64,000 bases of DNA, from positions 1 to 64,000 of the forward strand of contig JANBVO010000036.1 of assembly GCA_030052745.1 (NCBI GenBank), given 5' to 3'. The notes beneath the pieces are model-generated. The model was not told the DNA's origin. It searched no databases and worked only from the letters and a program-made list of their open reading frames with translations. The DNA is from Pleurostoma richardsiae. Its lineage: Eukaryota > Ascomycota > Sordariomycetes > Calosphaeriales > Pleurostomataceae. Each line of letters begins with the position of its first letter. Positions within the stretch are counted from its first letter, which is position 1. Shown in pieces: positions 22,775-33,228 of the stretch. The position numbers and the translations under genes were made by a program.

Positions 22775-23753
22775 ATGCAGCTACCCTCGTCTCTCTTGAT
22801 CGCCGCGGCCATTATGGCCGGCACCATTGCTGAGGACATTGCCTCGGACATGGGCCCTGCTGCCTTTCTGTGGCCATCGGATCGCGTGTGGTCTGCTGCT
22901 TTGGATAACACTGCCCCCTGTGGCTCCGTGGCCCAAGTCACAAACAGGACAGATTTCCCTCTCAGTAAGTGCGACTACGAGCTTGGCTCCGAGCTGATGT
23001 CCCATCAACGTAAGAGGACTGGGCGTGACAGATTGCTGATGTGTCACAGCTGGCGGTTATGTCGCTCTTGTCGACCAGGAAGAAGCCTATGACGTCCAGA
23101 TCTCGATTTCATACTCAGAAGGCGAGCAATCCCTCCTCCCTTGTCCACCAGGTCTCTGCGCACCCTAACAGATGACCACAGAGCCAAGCTCAAATTCAGA
23201 CTTCAGTGTCATGGTGTCATCACAAAGCCTACAAGACCTGTATATGGGACACACCTGCGTCTCAGTCCCCAACGCTCCCAGCAGCGTCACTGCTGGCACG
23301 AACGCAACACTGCAGGTCCAATACATCTCACAGTGGGATACATCGAGCAACCAAACCTTCTATGCATGCGCCGATATTACCTACATTAGCGCTGCTGACT
23401 TCACTGCTAACGAGTGGTGCTTCAACGCCACCGAGCAGCCGGCCGCAACTACCACCTCGACAACCTCCGCCGCCACATCTACGGCCGCTAGCAGCGGAGG
23501 CAGCAGCGGTGACAGTAGTAGTACTTCTGGCGGCAGCTCTGGCATCTCCAAGGGTGCTATTGCAGGCGCAGTCGTTGGCTCAGTCTGCGGCGCCGCCCTC
23601 CTTGCCGCCGCGGGTCTAGCGTTATATCGGCTGGGAGCAAGAAGGCAAAGGCTGGCCATGATGCGCGCAGATGCTCATAATGCTGACTGGAATGGCCCCG
23701 GGAAGGTGTCAGCCTCGGACAATAGTGTCCGCTTGCAGGATCTAAACAAGTAA
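22775..23753 (+). CDS. BIM1-like (copper acquisition factor type) membrane protein
   Basis: Exons 22775-22964, 23050-23121 and 23182-23753 give 277 residues. The first intron is GTAAGT...CACAG; the second needs a GC donor (GCGAGC...CCACAG, 60 bases, branch CTAAC). After a signal peptide (MQLPSSLLIAAAIMAGTIA) the protein has GPAAFLWPSDRVWSA, PCGSVAQVTNRTDFPL, GGYVALVDQ and FYACADITYI, which are hallmarks of the BIM1-like domain found in fungal copper-acquisition and X325-type proteins. A Ser/Thr/Gly linker leads to one membrane span (GAIAGAVVGSVCGAALLAAA) and a basic cytosolic tail, so it is a type I membrane protein rather than GPI-anchored. I do not see the N-terminal His expected of a copper His-brace after the signal peptide, so copper binding is uncertain. 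The upstream iron-type GATA motifs suggest metal-responsive expression. Confidence 0.85.
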
Positions 23754-24238
23754 ACATGAGCGGGAGCATGGGGAGACAGCATGTTCCTGATCATGCGTAC
23801 AGGCAAGGTTCAAGCCCATATATCCCGACCTAGAAGTGAGTGAGGATCATGCGACTGGGCAGGAGCCGCGAGAGGTCTGGGCGGTGATATGAGTCCATGA
23901 AGGTAGGTAGTCTCTGTACGGCCCGCTTTTTCTCCTTCCAACTGGGCAAGATGAATTTGGCAATCCGCATGGCGTCACATGGGCAAGATTTTCATCTCGT
24001 TTGGAAGTAGATCAATGCGCTTTAGCGTATCGAAGGTGCGCGCGCTTCTCTCGTCCAGTGATGTTCCTCTGTATTTAGACCTAAGTCTCTCATTCGGAAT
24101 GATCCTGGGGGCTAAATATTCTCGTCTCTAGCATGACATAATTTGATCTCGATACTTCCTCCAATGTCTGACACTAAAATATAGGGAGAAAGGAGTCTCA
24201 GAATACATAGATGTTGAATCTTGTACCAGGATCCTGTC
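23754..24238. other. Convergent intergenic region
   Basis: This is the 3' flank of the BIM1-like gene and of the acyltransferase. No gene is seen. Confidence 0.45.
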
Positions 24239-25830
24239 TCAGTGCTTCTCTTCGAAATTTTCAAGCTGCTTTTCCAAGCTCAGCCATCCCGCCGAAGGAA
24301 GATGGCCAGTAAGCCAGTAATTACCCTCTCCGTCTTTCCCCTTGATTGTGAACATTGGGGACGTGAAGAAGGGATCCTTCGACCAGTGCGAGTGGTAATA
24401 TACTACGCGGCCGGATCGGTTATTCGTACCGGGCGTCACCACCGCAGGGCTGAAGTCGATTTCGTCGAGGAAGCCAGCCTTAGACCAGTTCGTGACGCTG
24501 ACGAGCCCGGAGCCTGTGTCACACATCAGAGGCGGATGGTTGCTAGCCTCCATGCTCTCCAGCGCACGACGCGCCAGAGCATCGAATTGCGCACGGGTGG
24601 TCTGCCGCGTGATAGCACGGCGCACCTCCAGTGCTGTCTTGCCGAGCTGGGCCATCCGAAGATGCGATGCAGCGAGTGGTACATAAACAACAAGGATGGC
24701 GTTCTGCACACAGACGGACCCTTCGGGGAACACATCTCTCGTACGGCTCCGTACGTCGGCCGGAATCAGGATAGTTACGGGTCGGACAGAACCCGACCGT
24801 CCTGTTTGGGCGGCAAGTTGGCCCGCCCAGGCTGTAAGGATGTCACCGTCACTGATGAATACTGGGCTTCCTTCGACATCAGCATCCGGTAATTGGCTCC
24901 TGGCGATACTGCGCATCGCAGCCACGGCCTTCGAGCTAAGGCGGATCGTGCGTGTTTCGAAATCACCCTGCGCCAGCCTATTCCATACGAACCGCAAAAT
25001 GAAGAGGAGCAGTCGCCAACCCGTCAAGTCCTTGTCTATGAGGACGTGCCTCTCTGTCGGCTTAGCTGTGTAGAATGCTGCCATGGGATCGTCCCTCAAA
25101 CCCTCGAGTCGCGGAACCTGGCCAATCTTCCCAGCCAGAGCAGCCTGCCAGGCCTTCATCAGCGATGCGAAGCCCAGAGCGTCAGTCACCGTGTGCAGGA
25201 ACTGGACGCTGACCAAGGTGGCATCTGCGAATACATTGACATGCACTGCGATCTGCGGCTCGTCCCGGTTCAGGTAATCTTCTATGGTTTTGGGCGCATC
25301 GCCAGGAACACCAAGAGCGACGAAAGCTTGCGGCCCCAGGAAAGTTGAGGACTTGCAGCTCACATCGAGGCTGGGTAGTTGCGACGCGAGCATATGGTCT
25401 GTTAGACGGCCCTCTGTGGTGGTGTTCGTGAACCGCACCGGTGGTCTTTCCGCAGTGAAAGGGCGGGGAATATGAATTTCTAATTTCCCGATCTTCTGTT
25501 CTTCTGTCAGTTATCGATGTGCACGGCAGGCCCCTTCCGCTCGCTCTTCATTTCCTTCCTGCCTGTGAGCTCGGCACGTAGATGATAATATGCTCGTACA
25601 TTCAAGCGAAGCCTCCCCCCTATTTTTCGCCAATTCTCACCCTCGGCGATAAGGTCGTGTAAGGAATTGTTCAGTCTGTTAGGGTCGAGGACATCGTTGA
25701 ATTGGAAGGTCCACATCATAAGAGTCTTGCGGTAGTCCGGCAGATCATCGAAGACGTGTACAGGAACTACCTCGTCCTCTGGGTGAGTCGGCGGTGCCCG
25801 GCGCTTCGGCCCAAAGATACGTAGCCCCAT
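24239..25830 (-). CDS. BAHD-like O-acyltransferase (FgaAT / transferase family)
   Basis: Two exons, 25830-25600 and 25495-24239, join across a 104-base intron (GTACGA...AACAG) to give 495 residues; the join restores GGRLRLN-KIGKLEIHIP, the conserved strand pair of this family. The catalytic HxxxD motif is HTVTD at about residues 178-182. The enzyme should transfer an acetyl or other acyl group from CoA to a hydroxyl in the cytosol, as in acetylation of fungal alkaloids and terpenoids. The usual C-terminal DFGWG motif is replaced by less conserved sequence (SGLVSVTNWS near the expected place), as happens in the fungal branch. It could tailor the PKS-NRPS product some 10 kb away, but it lies beyond two surface-protein genes, so this is only a possibility. 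Confidence 0.88.
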
Positions 25831-26839
25831 GGCTCACGGCTCAAAAGATACTCAATGATCCCTCGCGATCACGGAGAAGAGTCCAAGCCTGGCGGGAGAG
25901 TCCTGGACTTGTAAGCCGCACAGGGGATTGACCTTGGAGGCCCCGTTGCGCAAGATTAGTCAATTACAACAAGTGGAAGACATGCAAAGCGTGACGGCAA
26001 ATGCACTATAAGGTAAATGATCGAACTAGCTCTTCGATGACTGCAAAGAGTCGCGGAGGGTGGACTAAGGTGTCTGAAGGTAGGTAACCTCCCTCGGCCC
26101 AGCCACGGCAGGCCAGAGGGCAGTCAGTATCTTAAATGCATGCCTGCTGCCGCTTGATTTGCCTGCAAAGACGCTACTGCTCTCTTGCCGTGCGCTTGTC
26201 TCGTTCTAGCGGTCTATGCATGAAATATGCCGCTTCTATTGATGTAGGGTGGTGGAAAGACCCGCGATAACACAACCCGAGAGTCGGTGACAAGCAAACT
26301 CGAGTAAATGTACGGCCGCCATATGATCAAAGTTGCGGTACTACTAACAATTTTGCTATATTCATCCTGCCACAAATGCTATTTTTATGGTATCACCTGT
26401 TACCAGATAGCCATCTATTCATTCCGTAAGTTGACAAGTCTTCGGAGCTGTCATATTCTGTCGAAATGAGGCTTTACGCTAGCGAAGGGTGCAGTGATTC
26501 GGTGCGGGAGGGTCGAAAACGCAAATGTCACCATTCAAGAAGCTCTGCACGGATCGCCATGAGGGGTTCCTCCTTGGACCATAGATTGTCAATCCCAAGA
26601 GCAGCATCTGCTTCCAGCCTCTGGTCAAGTCTTCACATCATGTAGAGCGAAGCAAGCTGCCCACATCTGAGACCTACGATAATGCAACCATCCATCACTT
26701 CTCTTCTTGGTACTTTGTGGTGATACACGCTTCGTGCCTACCTCCCGTGCCGTGGTGGATTACTGCAAGTGCACCGCCATGGCTGTAATCGCGTCGTGCC
26801 GTGCCGTGTGTGGCGTTTTCGGTTCGTTGATAGCTAGCA
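25831..26839. other. Intergenic region between acyltransferase and carboxylesterase
   Basis: It holds the acyltransferase promoter and the carboxylesterase 3' flank. No gene is seen; a short + strand frame at 26707-26943 overlaps the esterase end and has no motif. Confidence 0.4.
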
Positions 26840-28577
26840 CTACTGCTGCGACAAGTCTACCTTGCTCCACCAAAACTGGCATTCCTTCCGGCCCCATTCG
26901 TCATCAACGAGCTCAGCGGTCTTCCCTACTCCTCCGCCAATGAGTTCCTCGTTCCCCCCTCCAAGCAGCATGGCCTTTGGCCTGCTTTTATCATACGGCT
27001 CCCATTTCGGCCGGTTGGAATATGGGCCTCTGACGGCATTCGGGTCCCCCTTCGTAATGAAACTCGTGATGTAGGCGTTCAGGGTGCCAGCAAGCTCTTT
27101 CTGGGCAGGAGACAACGCGCAAACTGCAGGATCGCACACTTCGTACTTCATATTGTCGCCATGTCGCGCCCCATCTTCGACTGATGTGATCAGCGCCCAG
27201 TGGTACAGATATACCGGATGGTTCTGCGCAGCCGAGGCAAGCTCAGCCGTCTGTCTTGATGGCGCAACGTAGGCGTAATGCCCATACGCTGCTTCTATGC
27301 GCTTGTATTGAGCTCCGAGCCCGGGGCGGGTTTCTATATAGGGGGAGTCCGTGGACTTGGCGGGGTCTGGATAGAGTTCATCTATGGTTTGCAAGTCGTC
27401 CTCGGACAGCAGAGGTAGGAGTTCGCGAAAGAAGTCGACAAACTCGGAGGACTTGGCCATTGTCTTCTCAACGTAGAGAGATCCTTCGTTCCCGTTGAAC
27501 CCCGTCATGATAGGAACTTTGTGCCACCTCCCCAGCGCCCATGTTTCGATTGGGGGGCGGGGGATGATATCCTGGTCGATAACCGGTTGAAAGGCCCAGC
27601 GGAGCGATGGGTTGTATTTGTCAAACACGGCTGCCTGGGCCGCACTGATGGTTTCTATGGATTGTCTGCGAAGGAACGGGAAGATCTCATCTTCCGAGAG
27701 ATTCTCGGGACAGCCGACTTCGCGTAAGAAGTCCCTAAATTGCTCTTCGTGGATTTCCGCGTGGAACGGCCGCACCGCTCGTGAGGTCGGGGCGCCGGAT
27801 TCGATAACGGCTCTGTGGAAGAGAGGAGCCACACCGTCCTTGAAATGCATGAGATGATGACCTATCTGTCGCCCTGTTAGAGATGTCGTGGATGTAGTTA
27901 TTGAGAAAGCCTACGGAGTGGGCTCCTGCAGAGAGTCCGATCAGAGTCACATCATCCGGATTTCCCCCGAACGCAGCGACGTTTTCATGTACCCATTCGA
28001 GCAGGTGTGCCTGGTCTCTGAGCCCCAGGTTCAGCGCACCCTCTTTGGCGGTGACCGCTGAAGGTAAGAAACCTAGGGCCCCGATTCGGTAGTTGAAAGA
28101 GACTGCAACAAAAGGCTCTTCCGAATGCGATACCATAGATGCGGTGTTGTGCATGGAAGAGGTGCCCCGGTTGAAGGCCCCGCCATGGATGTAAACAGCA
28201 ACAGGCAATCTCTTTGAGGACGGGTCGGGCTGCAGATTCGGGCGAAAGATGTTTGCCGTCAGGCAATCCTCCGAGTATGTTAGCTCAGGACCAACACCCG
28301 GCCGGAGCTGCTTCCCGGGCGCTGCAGGGCCGTATTTGGAGGCGTCGACAGTGGTCGAGGATGAAGGTATTCGGGCGGCAGGACGGAAACGGCGGTCTCC
28401 AATTGGTGGCAATGCGTAAGGGACGCCTAGAAAAGCATCTATCGGCTGGGGCAGGGCCTCGGAGAGCCTTACGCCCACCAGCACACCCTGCCGGAGCACC
28501 ACTTGAGGCCGGCTGCTTACTTCTCCTAGTATAGCATCCATCGAGCGAGAATTGTGGTAAGAGGACGTCAAACACAA
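26840..28577 (-). CDS. Type-B carboxylesterase (alpha/beta hydrolase)
   Basis: Exons 28577-27915 and 27865-26840, with a 49-base intron (GTAGGC...CGACAG, branch CTAAC), encode 562 residues; a second in-frame ATG at 28541 would give 550. The splice rejoins GLSAGAHS-IGHHLMHF, where Ser 216 lies in the GxSxG nucleophile elbow. Other landmarks are YSEDCLTANIFRP, the oxyanion-hole sequence YIHGGAF, GFNGNEGSLY (acidic triad member) and ARHGDNMKYE (catalytic His). No signal peptide is evident, so it is probably intracellular and hydrolyses an ester or amide of unknown identity. It is divergent from the Dal5-type permease, with a shared 540-base promoter, suggesting joint control. Confidence 0.92.
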
Positions 28578-29112
28578 AGGGTTCCTATAGTACGTTAATG
28601 CTGTTCTATCACGTTGAAGCAGTCAATAGATAACAACTGCCTACGTCGTCAAGATGCTCGGCATAGATAGGTAAGTCCGATCGGACGGGGCTGGCCGCGG
28701 AGAGAAAAGTCGCCCGCGGAAAACTATTCGGCCTATGCTGCGACGTCGGCCGCTTTTAGACTGATGATAGGGAGATATCGTATGGACTCACGCCGGATGG
28801 CCCCAGTATTTTGATGGTATGTGGGTACCAAGGACCCATTCATCCATTTACGTTGATCTTTGATACATAGTCGACGGCACTCCACCAAGATACGGCAAGA
28901 TAGGCAAGGCCCGACAGATAAGCAGGTTCAAGCGATTTTGTAAAGGGGCAACAGATGTAAATGGTCTGGCCAGGTCCGCGCCTCCGAAGAAATGAGCTGT
29001 CCAGGTTCTTCAGCCGGACCGCAGCAACAGCTATACTCACGCCGTGCTGTAAAACGTCCAACCCCCAGATCCTCCCCCCGTAAAGGCTCGACGACACAAT
29101 ACAAGGAGAGTC
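28578..29112. promoter_or_regulatory. Bidirectional promoter, esterase / Dal5-type permease
   Basis: This is a shared upstream region of two divergent genes. It contains the perfect 12-base palindrome GTCCGATCGGAC at 28675-28686, that is, CCG and CGG triplets two bases apart in everted order, a layout used by some Zn2Cys6 factors. Further CGG triplets follow at 28690-28755. Confidence 0.45.
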
Positions 29113-30757
29113 ATGGAATCTGGCGAGAAGATTGTGGACATGGCGGCCGCTGAGGCTGGCAAGGAGAAGCCAACAACTGTTCCAGAGCTGGAAGATGAGG
29201 AACTGGACCTCTCCAAGGCACCCTCAGTCGCTCCGGGAGAGTTAATACAGCTCGATGCCACGGAGATATTCCTTCGAGAGAACCACATCACCAATGAATA
29301 TGTGCAAGAGCTTCTGGAAGACGAGGCGCTGAACAAGCGCCTCGTGCGGAAGATTGACCTGATGATCCTCCCCCTGCTCGCGGGCACCTACTTGCTGCAA
29401 TACATCGACAAACAGGCGCTCTCTTACGCTGCTGTTTTTGACCTATTCACCGATGCCGGCATAAGCCAGACACAGTACAGTTGGTTCGCGAGCATATTCT
29501 ACTTCGCTTACTTAGCGGCCGAGTATCCCTGGGTCTACGTCGCTCAGAAGACACTGATGGCCAAGGTTGTCTCCGGCTGTATCATCGTATGGGGAGCTAT
29601 TCTCATGATCACCGCGGCGTGCAACAACTTTGGGGGGCTTGCAGCCTGCCGGTTTCTCCTCGGCGTCTTTGAGGCTCCCATCACGACCTGCTTCATGCTG
29701 ATCGTGTCCATGTGGTAAGTTTAATAACCCGTGGCCGCAGTTGCACTTGTCGCGTGGCTTACGCCAGATGTCCAGGTACACCAGACAGCAGCAACCGTTC
29801 CGCGCGGGCGTCTTCTACTGCTGCAACGGCGTTGGCGCCATGGTGGGAGGGATCCTCACATATGCGATCGGCCAGATCAATGGCTTTCCTGTCTGGAAGG
29901 CCGTCTTTTTGCTCTGCGGCGGCCTGACAGTGGTTTGGGGTACGCTTGTAGCCCTCTTTCTCCCGGACAGCGTCGTGTCCGCAAGAAGATTCAGTCTTGA
30001 TGAGAAGGTCCTCCTGATAGGCCGCGGCCGTCTGGCACGGACCGGTATCCTGAACCAAACCATCAAATGGTATCAGATACGAGAGGCCTTCACCGACCTT
30101 CAAGTTTGGCTACTGGTGCTCTTCATGCTGCTTAACGAGACAGTCAACGGCGGCATTGCCAACTTCGGAAAACTCATCATTAAGGGCGTCGTTACCGATC
30201 CGTTGCAAACTGTCGCGCTTGGCATTCCCATGGGAGCGTTTCAGGTCGTGTGGATCTTGTCCGGGACCTTCCTCGCCTCCCGTGTCAGAAATTGTCGCAC
30301 TGTCGTCATGGCCGTCTATCTCGTTCCCACCATCCTGGGGACGTGCCTGATGTGGAAGCTCGACCGCAAGGAGCATAAGGTCGGCGTGCTGTTCGGGTAC
30401 TACATCGTCGGCGCTTTCGTATGCTCGCTAGTGCTGGCGCTTCAGATGCCAGCGTCAAACCTTGGTGGCTACACGAAGCGAGTGACTGCGTCGGCTATGG
30501 TGTTTCTCGCGTACTGTGCCGGCAACATCATCGGTCCCCATGCTTTCCTCAGTGAGGAAGCGCCGCTGTATCAGACCGGGTGCAAGCTTATCCTCGCTTG
30601 CTCAGCTACGCAAATGGTAGTAGCTATTGCTCTACGTCTGCTGCTTGTGCGCCGTAATAAGCAGAGAGACCGCGCAGCTATCGCGAATGACATCACTGCC
30701 GAGGATACTACTGCAATGGACGGCACTGACCTAACCGACTTTGAGGTGAGATACTGA
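29113..30757 (+). CDS. MFS permease, Dal5 / anion:cation symporter type
   Basis: Exons 29113-29714 and 29776-30757 (61-base intron GTAAGT...GTCCAG) encode 527 residues. A long acidic N-terminal tail precedes RKIDLMILPLLAGTYLLQYIDK, the first membrane span in a form typical of the allantoate/nicotinate/vitamin permease group. FLLGVFEAPITTCFMLIVSMWYTRQQQPFRAG, split by the intron between the W and Y codons, is the characteristic loop around spans 4-5. About 12 spans are expected in the plasma membrane. The substrate is probably an organic anion such as a ureide, amino acid derivative or carboxylate. It shares a promoter region with the carboxylesterase, hinting that the esterase product may be the imported or downstream compound. 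Confidence 0.9.
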
Positions 30758-31461
30758 TAACTCTCTGCCCAATGAACCGTTTCACTAACATGAGTCGGGA
30801 TAAGAATCCCCATTTCAGATATGTGCTGTAAGCATATCCGGCCTCCAGGTCCTTCATCCTATGCTGTTACTGCAAGCCCCACGACGAGTTTTCAGGAACT
30901 TGCTCCCATTCTATAAGACGTCGATGGATTTAGTGGACGTGAAAATAACTTTCAGACACTCTCACTTAAGACCTCAGCGTTGTTTTCAAGGATTTGCAGT
31001 TTGAAGTCGATAGAGTTAAGCGTTCTTAATGTGATTCCAATCGAGTTCTCACAATATAACCATCTGCAAGCCGTATCCTTTGGCAAACCAAAAATATGGG
31101 GGAAAATGAGGGCAGATCATAGATGGGGGCCCACTTTGGTGAATCGACTTGATTGTGTTCATTCTTGGAGTCATGATGGTAATTAGACGGTGGAGATATC
31201 AATCATGGTCCGGGAAAGAATAGGAATACGTGCTCCTTCAATTGGTACCGTCCCCGCTCTGTCCGCTCCTGCAATAGTGCCTATGAGGAAAAGGAGCCCC
31301 GCAGTCTAGAACGCCTAACTCTTCTCAGTTGTCCTTCTCAAATACCTGACAGCCCGATATCGCCTGAAGTTTCCAGGCTGCGTCAAAGTGTAGCGGTGTG
31401 ACTCGACTGGGCGTTCTGGACATATAGCCACCTATCGACAACCTTTGCCATTGCGCTCATC
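30758..31461. other. Intergenic region
   Basis: This is the 3' flank of the Dal5-type permease and promoter of the next permease. I see no gene and no clear regulatory element beyond AT-rich stretches. Confidence 0.4.
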
Positions 31462-32977
31462 ATGGATTCCAGTTCACAAGGCTACGATATGTCGACAATG
31501 GATGTCTCTGATGCACCACGGCTTCGAACAGTAGAGGAGAACGAACCGCAGCTGGAGTTGCGGGCCGACGAGAACAATGCCCGAGCATGGCTGTCAGTCG
31601 TTGGGGCCTTCTTATTTCTGTTTCCCTCCTACGGCAAGAACTTCGAGATCCTTGCGTTCTATCTCTGCTGACGGAACAGAGCAGGGTTCATGCAGTCTAT
31701 CGGGACCATCCAATCGTACGTCGAGCTGCATCAACTCAGCGCCTACACAACTCGAGACATTGGATGGATCACGGGTGTCTACATCTTCCTGGCCACCGTA
31801 CTCGGCATCCAGATCGGGCCACTCTTTGACCTTTACGGGCCGCGCGTGCTCGGACCGGCTGGCGCAGCGATATACATTCCCACCTTCTTCTTGCTGGCCG
31901 AATGCAGCAAGTACTGGCACTTCATGCTCTGTCTTGGGGTTCTCGGCGGGATTGGTGCGGCTATCGTCTCCACTGTCGCCGTGGCTGCCATTGGCAAGTG
32001 GTTCGTCCGCCGCCGCGGCCTGGCCATGGGATTATCGCTGTGCGGCTCGTCAGTCGGGGGCGTCGTCATCCCGCTAATGCTCCGTCAGCTGTTTCCGCGT
32101 GTAGGATGGGCATGGTCAATGAGGGCTCTCGCCTTCATCGTCACGGTAGTTCTCGTGATAGGGTCCTTCTGCCTGCAGCCCTCTCCCCAGCACGGGCAGG
32201 GCCGCCGTGCTTCTGGCCAGCGAGTTTCGCTGGGCGGGGCCACGCTGAATTTCGCAGCCTTAACGTCTAAAGCCTTCATCTCTGTCGCGGTGGGCATATT
32301 TGTTCTGGAGTTTGCCATCTTCGGCGTCTTCGGGCTGCTTCCCAGTTACGCCGTTGCAGCGCACTTCCCGGCTGAAATGGGCTACACGCTCGTCGCCATC
32401 GCCAACGCCTGTTCGTGTCTAGGGCGCTTACTTCCCGGGTTCGCGGGTGACTACCTGGGTCACTTCAACGTCTTGCTATTCATGATCCTCATCACAGTGG
32501 CTTTCACAGCAAGCATTCTTGTCCCATTTGGCTCGACGAGCATCGCGGCGCTCTATGCCTTCTCTGCCCTGTGGGGATTTGGAAGCGGGTCTTTCATATC
32601 GCTGACACCCGGTGAGTATCTGTCCTACACCTACCTGAAATATTACGCCGCCCTGACCGATCTGGCCAAAAGTGTGCATGGGAAAGACGTGCGAGACGGC
32701 AAACTATGGAAGGTATTATGGTAAGAACGGCCGCCAACCACTCGTCATCCAGGTAGTCTTAACATCCACTAACAGGGCTCCCTTAGGAACCATGTATTTC
32801 TTTGTTAGCTTCTCGCTATTGATGGCGCTGCCCCTTGGCGGGCAGATGCTGGAAACGCTTGGTACAAGGGCTCTCGCTGGCTTATATCTCGGCGTCGTGT
32901 TTCTGGGAGCCATCTGCTTTCTAGCTGCTCGACAGTTCCTCTTAGGCCAGACGCACTCCGTCAAGGCAAAAATTTGA
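31462..32977 (+). CDS. MFS permease, monocarboxylate (MCT/MCH) type
   Basis: Four exons (31462-31633, 31685-32611, 32673-32720, 32787-32977) encode 445 residues. The first intron must use a GC donor (GCAAGA...GAGCAG, 51 bases, branch CTGAC) so that FPSYG joins FMQSIGTIQSY; the other two are GT-AG (61 and 66 bases). The N-terminus RAWLSVVGAFLF and the motif DLYGPRVLGPAGA with WFVRRRGLAMGLSLCGSSVGG place it in the fungal monocarboxylate-porter group. The micro-exon 3 (48 bases) supplies VCMGKTCETANYGRYY, matching the loop that usually carries a conserved Tyr-Gly-Arg in the family. It should move a monocarboxylate or similar small acid across the plasma membrane. It lies directly upstream of and in line with the formamidase. 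Confidence 0.9.
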
Positions 32978-33052
32978 CACCGCGACAACTGGGCAGGGAA
33001 TGCGAGGGCTGCGGCGAACTCCGACATTAGCGTCCCGGAGATGTCTCGACAG

Positions 33053-33115
33053 TCGGCCGACGGCCGATAGTTACTATCTAGTTTAACCCCGCCGATAGGA
33101 CGAGCTTAACCCCGC
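33053..33115 (+). promoter_or_regulatory. Repeat-rich formamidase promoter
   Basis: The inverted repeat TCGGCCG-A-CGGCCGA lies at 33053-33067. CGATAG, matching the nitrogen GATA-factor site HGATAR, occurs at 33065-33070 and 33093-33098. The 10-base direct repeat TTAACCCCGC occurs at 33083-33092 and 33106-33115. All lie 114-176 bases before the formamidase ATG. Function is inferred from motif and position. Confidence 0.45.
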
Positions 33116-33228
33116 AGAGGCTCTGAATAGTGTAGTTCGGATCTCAAGTCGTCAAGACCACTTTATGTCATTGCTACTCCGTACTGTCAGAAGGATACCC
33201 ATCAAGCTCTTTTTCGGATCAGGGCACC

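Noticed and set aside
25496-25600. Frameshift in the acyltransferase
   Set aside because: The apparent shift disappears when a 104-base GTACGA...AACAG intron is removed, restoring the conserved GGRLRLN-KIGKLEIHIP.
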